NCBI GenBank assembly: GCA_964016885.1
Contig: OZ024743.1
Coordinates: 18,114,499-18,178,498, forward strand
Length of the DNA: 64,000 nt
Source: Eledone cirrhosa
Taxonomy: Eukaryota; Mollusca; Cephalopoda; Octopoda; Eledonidae
Direction: 5' to 3'
The notes under the pieces: model-generated
Seen by the model: the letters and a program-made list of their open reading frames with translations, nothing else
Told to the model about the DNA's origin: nothing
The model's database searches: none
Position numbers and translations under genes: made by a program
Shown here: positions 1 through 9,789 of the stretch, one piece after another
Position numbering within the stretch: position 1 is the stretch's first letter
Layout of the letters: each line of letters opens with the position of its first letter

Positions 1-1
1 C

Positions 2-1135
2 ACCGTAGTGGTGTCGAACGCCAAACACATCGAGGCGATCGGCACTACACTAAGAGAATACGAAGCGGTGACAGGAGCAATGATCAACCAGGAAGAGTCA
101 GTGGGCCTGCAGCTCGTCATCTACTACCGCCTGACCGTCGTACCTTGTCCTAAGCCCCGCCTGACTGCGCTGGAGCGTTTGCTCTTTCGCTTCTTGTGGA
201 AGGGACGCGCTCCGATGGTCAGGCGGTCCATCTGCTGTCAACACCCGCTACGTGGAGGGCTGGGCATACCGTGGCTGATGATGCGCAGACACGCGCTCAG
301 GCTACGACATCTCCACCTCTTCCTCGACGGTGATCAGGTGTGGTCGCCGTTTGCAAGACACGTTTTTCCCCAGCTCGTCTCATTGACGGAGCTGCAGTCC
401 TGGGTCAAGCGAAGACCGAGAGGGAGCGCTTGGAGACTGGAATGTCTTCAGGCGCTCACAGCCCTCGACCAATCGGGCAATGTGATCGGTGGAAACTCCA
501 CCTTGGCGTTCTATAGGGGATTAGTGGAGGGGAAGAGCGACGACGTACTTGGAGAAACTCTAGGCGTCGACGAAAATCAACTAGCCAATCTCTTCGGAAG
601 AACTTTCGGGCCGGGGCCTATGGACAACTTCCAGAAATCCCTGGCCTGGCAGTGCTACCGAGGAGCTTTGCCAGTTCGGGATAAACTCTACAGGCATGGA
701 GGTGCCGTCAGCCGGGCATGTCCGAGATGCGCGCAGGGCGACGAAACCGTCTTGCACGCACTCTTCCAGTGTCCGAGCATTGCTGACTTGTGGGTTTATG
801 TCGAACACCCGCTGTCACGTGTAGGACGGATGCGACTATCAGCTGAGTCCATCGTGAGGATTGCCCCGCCCCCTTCCTTTAGCCTGGAAGAGCAGGCAGT
901 TTTTATCTGTCTGGTGGCCATGGCGAAAGAGATAGTATGGTGGACACGTTTGAAAGGGCCGAAGACGAGCACTTACCTCTTCGGTGATGCCCTGATTAAC
1001 TTTTTCAAATTTCATTTGAAAAGGAAAATCAGGGTAGAGAGGGAAGTGCTCTCTTCCCAGCATTTTGTTGAAAGATGGGTGAGAGAAGCAAGTATGGCCC
1101 GAATGAATGGGCCTTCTCTGAATATGTGTCTGTAA
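2..1135 (+). pseudogene. Tx1-type LINE ORF2, C-terminal fragment
   Basis: An open frame of about 375 codons encodes the part of ORF2 after the RT catalytic core. It contains the RT thumb/connection-like region with FLWKGRAPMVRR and GGLGIPWLMMRR blocks, and near its C-terminus a CX2CX8HX4C zinc-knuckle-like motif (codons at 719-772: CPRC, then H, then C), as is usual at the end of L1/Tx1 ORF2 proteins. Compared with copies B and D, about 220 bp are missing near 113: the conserved GLQL is joined directly to IYYRLTV. The fragment has no in-frame stop, but it lacks the endonuclease and RT core inside the window, so function cannot be judged. The true start is left of the window. Confidence 0.8.
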
Positions 1136-1375
1136 ATTAAAGGTGGAAAACTGGGAGAGGGCACTTGCCCTGGTGGTCAGGGCCACTGTGCTCTTTTAAT
1201 GGGCTTTCTCCACAAATGTCCCTGGGAAGTCTCCCCCCTATTGGGGAATTTTTCTTTGTTATTTTATTTCAACCTCTGTTTTTTTACACGCAGAAATGCC
1301 CATTTGTACCGTCCTGTATTGTCCTGTACTGTCCTTAATGTCTACTTTATGTGAACCCTTGTGGTTAATAAAGAA

Positions 1376-1381
1376 AACATT

Positions 1382-1423
<42 letters not shown>

Positions 1424-1432
1424 GTTGTTGTT
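1376..1432 (+). repeat. (ATT)n tail of LINE copy A and joint to copy B
   Basis: The run of TTA/ATT triplets ends in GTT triplets. It forms the 3' tail of copy A and immediately precedes the first base of the copy B 5' UTR (GGTGAAGACATCG). Confidence 0.9.
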
Positions 1433-1566
1433 GGTGAAGACATCGCCTCCAGTCTTTTTCAACGTTTTACCTCTTTTTGAACCGTTCTAAACCTTTTATT
1501 CAAGTTTTAAATTTGATAAAAGTTTAGAAGAAGTGTCCCACCTAATACAGGTGTTCACTAGTAAAT

Positions 1567-1597
1567 AATACGGCACCCCTTTACGGGGTGTCGTATT
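1567..1597 (+). other. 13-bp hairpin in the 5' UTR of LINE copy B
   Basis: Arms 1,567-1,579 and 1,585-1,597 pair over 13 positions with a single G-U pair and a 5-nt loop (TTTAC). The GC-rich stem stands out in an otherwise AT-rich 5' UTR. It lies 40 bp upstream of the probable ORF1 start. A role in RNA structure or internal promoter function is possible but not shown. Confidence 0.7.
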
Positions 1598-1636
1598 CGT
1601 ATTTGTGTAAAAATATTTTTTTTGAAAAATGTCAAC

Positions 1637-3640
1637 ATGGATAACACAAAGAGAGAGAGAGCACTGTCATACAACACAGACAGTGGGAGACTTTATCAGC
1701 ATGTCAACAAGACAGCGTTCTAGCGGAGGTAAATATAAACGAAAATATTATAAACGAAAAAAGGATTGTTACAGATTTAAAATTAACAAATATTTCTAAC
1801 ACAAACAAGAGCAACAATAACACCAACACCATCACCAAAAATAACAGCGGTAAAGTCCAGATCGACAATAACAAAAATAACAGCGGTAAGGTCGAGAACG
1901 ACAATAACAAAAATAACAGCGGTAAGGTCGAGAACGACAATAACAATGACAATAACAACAGCCACAACAACAATAATAGTAGGAACAGTATCACCAAAAA
2001 CAACAATAATAACAACAGCCACAATAACAGTAACAGCAGCAACAGTATCAAGGAAAACAACACCAACAACTGTACCAGCGAAAAGAACATCAATAACACC
2101 GATACCTGTAATAGCGACCTCAGCACCACCAGTAAGACCAGTAGCGGCAGCAATAGTGGTGCTACTGAAAAAGGGACCACTTCTTTCGCAGGTTTTCGCC
2201 CGAAATATCGAGACAGTGTTAGTCACAGAGGAGGAGATGGCAGTCGTAAGGGCCATGGTGACAAGAAGCGCAAATAGAGTTTCCCTGTAACCTCCACCCA
2301 ATTTTTTCAAGGACCAGCAGCTACGGACAGTGACTTACCGCACCGTAAGCAAAATCTCACATCGAGTGGAGAGAGCCATGGAGGCTCAAATCCAAAAGGC
2401 CTTGGGGTGCGTCTGGGCACGCAAAACCCACATCATCCGAGGCAGAATGTACGCCACAGTAGACGTACTTTTCGCCACCCCCCAGGAAGCAAAGTCTCAC
2501 TCTTTGAAAACCCTAAAGAATGAGGAGTTAGTCTTGCTGCCCTCCTACTGCGGGCAGACAATTGTGAGGGTCAAAGTGACCCAGGTCCCACCCGACGTGC
2601 CCATACCTTGGCTGGCCGCGTCTGTCCTTGCTGGAATTGAGAACAGGGCGACCATGCTGCAAGTAGAAAAAATAGGGAGAGAGAACTGGTCAGGTATAGG
2701 CATGCAAATGTTTATACAAACTGACCAGGAATGTATCGAGGCTATCCCCGATATCATAGACTTCGAGGAAGGACTCCAACTCCCTATAAGTGTAGAAGGA
2801 AGACGGCCAAACTGTTATCTCTGTGGGTCGAAAGTCACCTCAGGGCCTTTTGCCCGCAGAAGACACCGAAGAGAGCCCCTCTCCTTCCAATACATGGTCC
2901 GCTGCTACCAAGAGCAGGACAGGCAACAAACGTAGAAGCCCCTTCCACGGTGAGTAGGAGGACAACGTCCGTAGCACCCGTACCAAGGACACGGATAACT
3001 AAAGCAGCATCATCTGTAGCGGCAACACCGATAGCTACATTTGAAATAGCTACACCAGCAAAAAAATTGCCGAAGAGGGCTCCACTACCACCACCAACAG
3101 CCGTGGAGCACAAACCCCTCCCAGACGCCACAGAATCCGACATGGTGTTTGAGACGGGAGAGACGTGGCAAACAGTCTGCCACAAAAAACAAAAAAACGA
3201 AAAAACCGTTAGATTCACCCTCCAAAGGCGAAGGCATACAAATAGGGGTAAAGGCAGCAAGGAAACTTGCAGCAACACCACCACAAACACCAACAACGCA
3301 AACACAAGAAGACACACAAACCAAACAGCAACAAGAAGAAAACGGCAACAAAATCACCCCTCCCCCCAAAAAGTACACAGCCATAAACATAGCAAAAAAA
3401 GACATCACGGAAAAAAACTACTACACCCCACCAAAACCAAGAACTCTCCCGACAAACATAAGCATCATCGAAATCTCAATAGAACACTACAAACCTTGAA
3501 AACAAAAATTCCCCAACGCAGTTGGACACTTCAGAGAGACGGTTACCAAGAGGATATACACTGACATCCTCTTGGAAACACCTATGACCAGCGAAAGGGA
3601 CGGTTCTACTGTCCCTTCACCACACGAACAAGGTAAGTGA
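1637..3640 (+). pseudogene. Tx1-type LINE ORF1 (copy B), broken
   Basis: ORF1 of Tx1 elements encodes an RNA-binding protein that coats the element RNA. Three frames must be followed. An Asn-rich N-terminal region (1,795-2,279) has a repeated block of about 42 bp encoding NNKNNSGKVEN-like units. A second frame runs through FARNIETVLVTEEEM (about 2,185-2,290), a stop, then the conserved core from 2,330 (TYRTVSKISHRVERA ... SYCGQTIVRVKVTQVPP ... WSGIGMQM). A CX2CX4HX4C knuckle is split by a frameshift: CYLC at 2,813-2,824 and H...C at 2,836-2,853 are in different frames. A basic, Thr/Pro/Lys-rich tail ends in KRIYTDIL and stops at 3,638-3,640. The start at 1,637 (MDN...) is chosen by analogy with copy D (MDD...). 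Confidence 0.75.
3630..3639 (+). promoter_or_regulatory. AAGGTAAGTG at ORF1/ORF2 border, copy B
   Basis: A 10-nt match to the consensus 5' splice donor (AAG|GTAAGT) overlaps the ORF1 stop of copy B. The same ten bases occur at the same place in copies C and D. Function is unproven. Confidence 0.4.
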
Positions 3641-3672
3641 CCCGTTCTCGTTTGCCCCGTTTCTCATCGAAC

Positions 3673-6600
3673 ATGGCTGTACTCAGAATAGGCAGTATAA
3701 ATGCACGTGGCCTGGGGTCATCTTGGAAGCATGGTCACCTGTTCAATGACCTTAGGTCACAAAACATAGATGTAGTGGCCATCAGTGAAACCAGAATCTC
3801 CGAGACACGGGCCTTCGCACCGATCTTCGGCGGCTACGATTTATACGCATTTCCCAGCCGTCCAGGATCGGGGGGGGGGGGAGGTTTTGCCGTCCTTTTT
3901 CGGATTGGCTTGGATCTCACGATACGGGCCATCTTCCTGGACCCAGAAGGTAAGTCGGTGGTGCTGAACGCGACCGGCAGCGAAGGCAATGCTTTCTGGC
4001 TAGTAGCCGTCTACGCCCCAACAGGGGCAGCGCGGCCAGATTTCTTCAGACGTCTAGAGACCTTTCTTGGAACGTCCCGGTCTTTAGTGTTAGTGGGCGA
4101 CTGGAAGGGTATCTTGGATGCACGCTGGGATGGTGTGAGGCTAGTGGATAGAGGAGGAGGGTGCAAGAGCCTCACCAACCTGCTCAGACGTTTTGAACTG
4201 TCTGACAGGTATCGACTGGATCACCCGAATGTGCCAATGTGGACATGGACAAACCGCATCGGGTCATCCAGATCGTATCTAGATAGGGTATTCTGCAGGG
4301 AACTAGATAAGGCTAGTGTACGTTGTCCAAAATTTAAAATAGTCGACTATACAGACCACAAATTTGTGATCTGCTAGATCGACATAGACAGACATCATAG
4401 ACAAGGGCCTGGTTACTGGAAGTTGAACGCGTCTTTCCCGGCGCGCTAGGCCTACAGAGACCGGATTAGCGTATTAGTTAAGCGGGCGTTGACGGGAGCG
4501 GTCGTCAACAACAGGTGGTGGTTCGCCCTCAAAAGGGCAATTAAAGTAGAATCGATTAGGTTTAGCAAAGGAGTAGTGATAGAGGAAAATAGAGTAGAGG
4601 GAGAGCTAGTCAGAAAGCTAGAAGAAGCGTTTAGGACAGGCATCGCAACCGACGTGCTTCCGGCGAGATTGGCACTCGACCAATTCTTCAACGCAAAACA
4701 CGAAGGCTGCGTTGTCAGAGCTAGAGCGCGTGCTCTGAAACAAGAGGGGTCAACAGCCGTCCAATGAGCCCGGGTGGCAGAGGCGCGACGTTGCAATAAA
4801 GCCACAATTCGGTCTTTGTCTGACCAAAACGGGTGCGTGATGCTCGAACCCGAGCGGATGTGTGAAGCTTTTCAGCAACACTTTGCTGAACTGTTCGGCA
4901 GCGGCGGCGGCCCGGATCGGGTCATGGACTTCAGTGCATACCTCGACGGACTGCCTCGGCTCTCGTCGAGCGCAGTACAGTGTTGCGAAAAGCCAATAAC
5001 AGCCGGTGAAATACGGGAAGCGATGACTAACTGCACAAGTGGTAAATCGCCAGGTTTAGATGGTCTACCCTACGAGCTTTATGCATTTATGCCAGACTTG
5101 TTCGGTGAGCTTTGGCAGACGTCTACTGCAACTGGCAGCAGAACGGGAGCATTCCCAGTTTTGTGAGCCGGGGAGCAGTGGCGCTGCTGAGAAAAGACCC
5201 GAAAAAGGGGGATGTATATTGATAATTTCAGGCCCATAACGCTGCTAAACGCAGAGTTCAAGATTTTGGCCAAGGTGTTAGCAACGAGGTTGGCGCTTGT
5301 CGTCAAGGGTCTGGTGGGAGAGGCGCAGACATGCGCCATTCCGGACAGATCCAGACACGACAACCTCCACCTCATGCGACACATCAGAGAGGGTGGTTAA
5401 GGAACCTGGCAAGGGTGGGGTCCTGATCAACTTGGATCAATCCAAACCATTCGATAGGGTCGACCATCGGTATCTGGCGGCGGTCCTCGAGGCAGCCGAT
5501 TTCGAGCCCGTTTTCAGGCCTTGGATCGCAGCAATGTACAACGACATCTGCTCAGTTGTTGGGGTGAACGGTCACCTGTCGCAGCCGTTCAGAATCATGC
5601 GCTCAGTCCACCCTGTTGTATGTATTAACTCTCGAGCTGTTACTGCATACACTGGGGGCGATGAGGGGCGTCCCACGCATACTAGGATGCGGGAAATCCG
5701 AGTCGACTGACGCTTATGACGACAACTTAGTGGTGTCGAGCACCAGACACGTCCAGATGCTCGGCACCGCTCTAAAGGAATACTAAACGGTGACAGGAGC
5801 AAAGATAAACCAGGAAAAGTCGGTGGGCTTGCAGCTAGGCACCTGGAGAGGCAAGTCCATGCCGTCCGACAGCGTCGTGGGGCGTTGGACTGACGGACGG
5901 GTTAAATTGCTCGGGGTCTGGTTCGGACCGAACCTTCAGATGGAGAAAAACTGGAACGAGGTGACGAGCAGGTTGGCCTCCCTCACCCAGAAATGGGCTG
6001 AGAGGGAGCTGTCCCTGAAAGGCCGGGCGGAAGTGGCAAATGCGTACATCGCATCCATCATCTGCTACCGCCTCACCGTCGTCCCTTGCTCCAGCCCAAC
6101 TCTCACCAAAATGGAGCGCCGCCTCCTCCGCTTTTTGTGGAAGGGACGCGCTCCCATGGTCAGACGATCCATCTGCTATCAACAACCGTTGCGTAGAGGA
6201 CTGGGCATGCCATGGCTGATGATGCGCAAACGTTCACTGAGGCTGCGACATCTCTGGTGCTTCCTTGATGGTGAACGGGTGTGGTCGCCGTTCGCCAGGC
6301 ACATTTTCCCACAGCTCGTCTCCTCGACGGAGCTGCAGTCCTGGGTCAGAAAAAGACCAAGGGATAGCGCTTGGAAACTGGAATGTCTCCAGGCGCTCAC
6401 TGCCCTCTCCCAGTTGGGCACCAGTATTGGTGGAACATCCACCTCGGCATTCTATAGAGGACTAGTGGAAAGGAGGAGCGACAACGTTCTCGGAGAGATC
6501 CTGGGCATCGAAGAAATTCAGCTGTTTGCTCTCTTCCGGAGAACTCTCAGCCCGGGGCCTATGGATAACTTCCAAAAATCCCTGGCCTGGCAGTGCTACC

Positions 6601-7052
6601 GGGGAGAGTTGCCGGTTTGAGATAAGCTCTAATGGCACGGAAGTGCCGTCAGCCGAGCCTGTCCGAGAAGCGCTCATAGCGACGAAACCGTTGTACACGC
6701 ACTCGTTCAGTTCCCGAACATTGCTGACTTGTGGAGCTATGTCGAACAGTTGCTGTCACGTGTGGGACTGATCCGGTTGTCGACTGACTCCATTGTGCAG
6801 ATGGTCTCGCCGTCTTTCTTTGAGGAGGAAGGGCAGGCGGTTTTTATCTGCCTGGTGGCGATGGCGAAAGAGATCGTGTGGTGGACAAGGTTAAAAGGAT
6901 TAAAGACAAACACTTTCCTCTTCGGCGAATCACTAATTAACTTTTTCAAGTTTCACTTGAAGAGGAAATTCAGGGTGGAGAGGCAAGTGTTGCTTTCTAG
7001 CAAGTTTGTTGAAAGGTGGGTGAATGTAGTAAGTTTGTTGAAAGGTGGGTGA
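3673..7052 (+). pseudogene. Tx1-type LINE ORF2 (endonuclease + reverse transcriptase, copy B), broken
   Basis: ORF2 normally nicks target DNA and reverse-transcribes the element RNA. The N-terminal APE endonuclease (3,673-4,377) shows SINARGL, ISETR, VAVYAPTG, VGDWKGILD (usual Asn replaced by Lys), WTWTNR, SYLDRVF and DYTDHK. A stop follows at 4,375. Later frames carry GKSPGLDGLPYELY, IDNFRPITLLNAEFKILAK, PDRSRHDN and the RT motif A LDQSKPFDRVDH (5,430-5,470). The RQGFPLS stretch of motif B is lost through a deletion of about 20 bp near 5,611. The AYADD motif reads AYDDN (5,712-5,726), so the second catalytic Asp is Asn. The segment 5,790-6,620 is the region after RT; a stop falls at 6,618-6,620, before the decayed zinc knuckle near 6,650-6,715. 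At least six breaks make it inactive. ATG 3,673 is preferred because GSINARGL follows directly. Confidence 0.85.
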
Positions 7053-7370
7053 ATATACGTCTGTAGTTTGAGAGATGGACAAATTGAGAGAGGGCGCTTG
7101 CCCGGGTAATCAGGGTGGCCGTTGTCTTTTGTGTGGTTTTCGCCACTTTAACCCTCGGAGGTTTTCCCCCTATTGGGGAATTTTTCATTGTTATAATTTT
7201 CATTTTATTGTTTATATATATATGTTTTATGTCTTTTTTCTTTTCTTATATAAATAATAAAAATATTTACACGCACAAAACCCACATCGTACCGTCCTGT
7301 TCCGTCTGTGATGTTTTTCTTGATGTCAGCCCTTGTGGCCAATAAAGAAATCATTATTATCATTATTATT
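7053..7370 (+). other. 3' UTR and ATT-rich tail of LINE copy B
   Basis: The non-coding 3' end contains CCTTGTGGCCAATAAAGAAA and then CATTATTATCATTATTATT. This terminal stretch of about 30 bp is the part shared with the SINE 3' ends. SINE 1 starts at the next base. Confidence 0.75.
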
Positions 7371-7564
7371 AAGGGCGGTGGATTGGCAGTATCGGTAGAG
7401 AGTCGGACGCCATGCTTTCCAGCATAGTTACGTCCCTTTACGATCTGAGTTCAAATCCCGCCGAGGTTGTCTTTGCCTTTCATCCTTACGGGGTCGATAA
7501 AATAAAGTACCAGTAATGCACTGAATAATTGCTGGCCTTGTGCCTAAAGTAGAAACAATTATTA

Positions 7565-7602
<38 letters not shown>
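7371..7602 (+). mobile_element. tRNA-derived SINE 1
   Basis: This short element of about 190 bp plus tail starts GGCGGTGGATTGGCAGTATCGG. It has an A-box-like TGGCAGTATCGGTAGAG and a B box GAGTTCAAATCC at 7,447-7,458, as in tRNA-derived RNA polymerase III promoters. Downstream is a non-tRNA part with GGGGTCGATAAAATAAAGTA and a 3' end CCTTGTGCCTAAAGTAGAAA followed by (ATT)n to 7,602. Cephalopod SINE families with this architecture are established. It lies exactly between LINE copies B and C and encodes no protein. Confidence 0.85.
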
Positions 7603-7811
7603 GGCGACCTACGTAGTAAATCGTATCATCGTGAGCTCCGCAAAGCTTTTTTTATTTCCGTTTGTTAAAAATTGCCATTTATGGAAAAATTTATTGTTAA
7701 CTGTTTATAAGCGCACATACATTGTTTTCCAAAAAGGACACCCAAAAAGATTGGGGCCTTGTGCCCAAAATTTAAACTTTTATGGTAATCAAAAAATTTC
7801 TTTGAAAAAAA

Positions 7812-9750
7812 ATGGCTATTTCACCTCTGCACCAACCAGCTGAGAGCCTTCCTCACAAACTAACACCTCACATCGACACCACCATTGTAAATATTACTAC
7901 GTTTGCCAACACAAAAAATTTAAGCACTAGCAATATTTTAAATTTGTCTCAGGCAGACATTCATTTCCCGCACTACCAATGACTGCAGGTGTTAAAGCCG
8001 CCACCACCACCACCACCGCGACAACCCCCACTCCCACCACCACCGCGACAACAGAAACAAAAGAAAAAAATAAATTAACTCGTGATGTCGAAATGAATTC
8101 AACCAAAATGGACTCTTCCACACCGAACACCATGACGTCACCACCACCACAACTGAAACTAAAATTAATAATAACAAAAATAACGATAACAACAACAGCA
8201 ACAATGACTTTTAAAAAAACACCCTGAGTTTTGCCAGAGTAGCAAAACAGTGCGAAGCATTTCAGGTAACTCATGAGGAATTAGAAAATGCCCAAAAATT
8301 GGTAAAGAAAGATGGGTACAGGGTCAGCCTCACCCCTGCCCCCACCTAATAAAATGGAGCATCGGCGCCTATGCACCGTGTCGTATCTAACAATTAATGT
8401 AAAATCGCACCGAGTGGAACGGGCATCCGAGTCCCAAATCCAAAAAGCTTTGGGACATGTGTGTGCAAGAAAAACCCACATCAGACGTAGGCAGTAGTAT
8501 GGAACCGTGGATGTGTTCTTTGAAACACCAGAGGAGGCTAGAGAACACTCCATGGCCCCATTAAGAAGTGACGACTTCACACTCGTCCCAAGCTATTGTG
8601 GCCAGAGACTCGTAAAGATCAGGGTGACCCACGGTCCACCGGCCATCGAAATTCCCTGGCTAATAGCGGCCGTACTCGCCGGCATCGAAGCCAACACAAA
8701 GATAATAGCAATAGCAAAAGAAAAGCAGAAGAACTGGTCTGGATCTGGGATGGAGCTCCTGATCCAAGCGGACCAAAAAAGCATTGAGGAGATCCCAGAG
8801 GTAATAGACCTCACTGACGGCAGCCACCTCACCGTAATTGTCGAGGGCAGAAGGCCTAGGTGTGTCGTTTATGGTGAAGGAACCCACCTAAAGGCTTTCT
8901 GCACTCAGGCTAAAAGGTTGAGGCCACCTCTCCTGCCCACCCCAGTGACTCAAACATCAACACCACCTGTAGCAGAGATGGCAGCAACAACTGTAGCAGC
9001 AACAACAGAAGCAACTATAACAGCAACAACCCCAGCAACAGTAGCAAAACCAACACCACCACCACCCAACGCTTCAGAACTAGCACCAGCGCCTACACCA
9101 TCCACCACGCCACAACCAAAACTAACGCCTGTGGAGGATTTTCCACTCCCCGCCCTATCACAACTGGAGACACATTGTGACGACGGGGAGTGGGAAACGG
9201 TATCAGGAAAAAAGAAAAACAGAAACCAAAAAAGAAAAAAATCTCTTCCTTCCCCCTCCCAAAACAAAATACAGAGGGAACAAATAAATTAACAAACAAA
9301 AAAGTTAGGAGAGATATGCCACCATCCACACCAACCCCATCACCCCAAATACCAACACCATCACCATCATTAACCACAACACCACCATCACCTACACCAC
9401 AAAGTCACCAAAATACGAAACAGAAACAAACCCACAACAAAACAAAACAACCAAAATGATACACACTACACAGCATTAAATTTGAAAAACAAGCAATTAT
9501 TACACTACATGCAACACAACACCAGCATCACAGAAAAAGACTACACAACAACCAAAAATTCACACCACCTCCATAAATACAAATCACTCGCATCACACAG
9601 AAAACGTACATGACACTAAAACAAAAATTCCCTAAAGACTTCGGAGACCTCCGACAAGCACTCTCCAGGAGTATTTATAAGGACATCCTTCCTGAGGAGG
9701 CCACAAGCAGTGAAAAGTTGGAAAAACCGTCCTTCCTCTACGAGAAGTAA
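7812..9750 (+). pseudogene. Tx1-type LINE ORF1 (copy C), broken
   Basis: The start at 7,812 gives MAISPLHQ..., then LPHKLTPHIDTTIVNIT, which matches copy D. A 1-bp loss near 7,965 causes a stop before the Thr-rich stretch (7,979-8,227). SFARVAKQCEAFQV follows in another frame. The core runs MEHRRLCTVSY at 8,354, a TAG stop at 8,495, then FFETPEEAREH ... SYCGQRLVKIRVTH ... WSGSGMELL. The zinc knuckle is damaged: the second Cys is Tyr (TGT at 8,861, TAT at 8,870; CVVY instead of CVIC), while H and the last C remain. The C-terminal half is Thr/Pro/Lys-rich and basic. The reading ends with EK and TAA at 9,748-9,750. Confidence 0.78.
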
Positions 9751-9758
9751 GGTAAGTG
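9749..9758 (+). promoter_or_regulatory. AAGGTAAGTG at ORF1/ORF2 border, copy C
   Basis: This is the same decamer as in copies B and D, overlapping the ORF1 TAA stop here. It could be a splice donor or chance conservation. Confidence 0.4.
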
Positions 9759-9789
9759 GTCTTTCCCATCTTTTCCACTCCTTTTCAAC

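Larger units (their letters stand above)
1..1432 (+). mobile_element. Tx1-clade LINE, copy A (3' part; continues left of window)
   Basis: This is the 3' part of a non-LTR retrotransposon of the same family as copies B, C and D. The window opens just downstream of the RT YADD motif, so the 5' part lies outside. It holds the C-terminal half of ORF2 (to 1,135), a 3' UTR of about 240 bp with an AATAAA near 1,367, and an (ATT)n tail at about 1,376-1,432. The 3' UTR closely resembles those of copies C and D, which places these three in one subfamily. The tail runs directly into the 5' end of copy B. Clade placement comes from the RT motifs seen in the sister copies (LDQxKAFDRVDH, PDRSxHDN, AYADD), which resemble Xenopus Tx1. 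Confidence 0.85.
1433..7370 (+). mobile_element. Tx1-clade LINE, copy B (near full length, divergent subfamily)
   Basis: This element of about 5.9 kb has a 5' UTR (1,433-1,636), ORF1 (about 1,637-3,640), a 32-bp spacer, ORF2 (3,673-7,052), a 3' UTR and an ATT-rich tail ending at 7,370. Its 5' UTR and 3' UTR differ from those of copies C and D, while the protein-level order of domains is the same, so it represents a separate subfamily. Both ORFs carry several stops and frameshifts, so the copy is dead. It lies between the (ATT)n tail of copy A and SINE 1. Confidence 0.85.

Noticed and set aside
1704..2180. 158-codon Leu/Val-rich minus-strand frame resembling a membrane protein
   Set aside because: It is the antisense of the AAC/AAT triplet repeats that encode the Asn-rich part of LINE ORF1; hydrophobicity comes from GTT/TTG codons.
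7384..7460. Possible tRNA gene
   Set aside because: A and B boxes are present, but the cloverleaf is not complete and a SINE body plus ATT tail follows; it is the tRNA-related head of a SINE.
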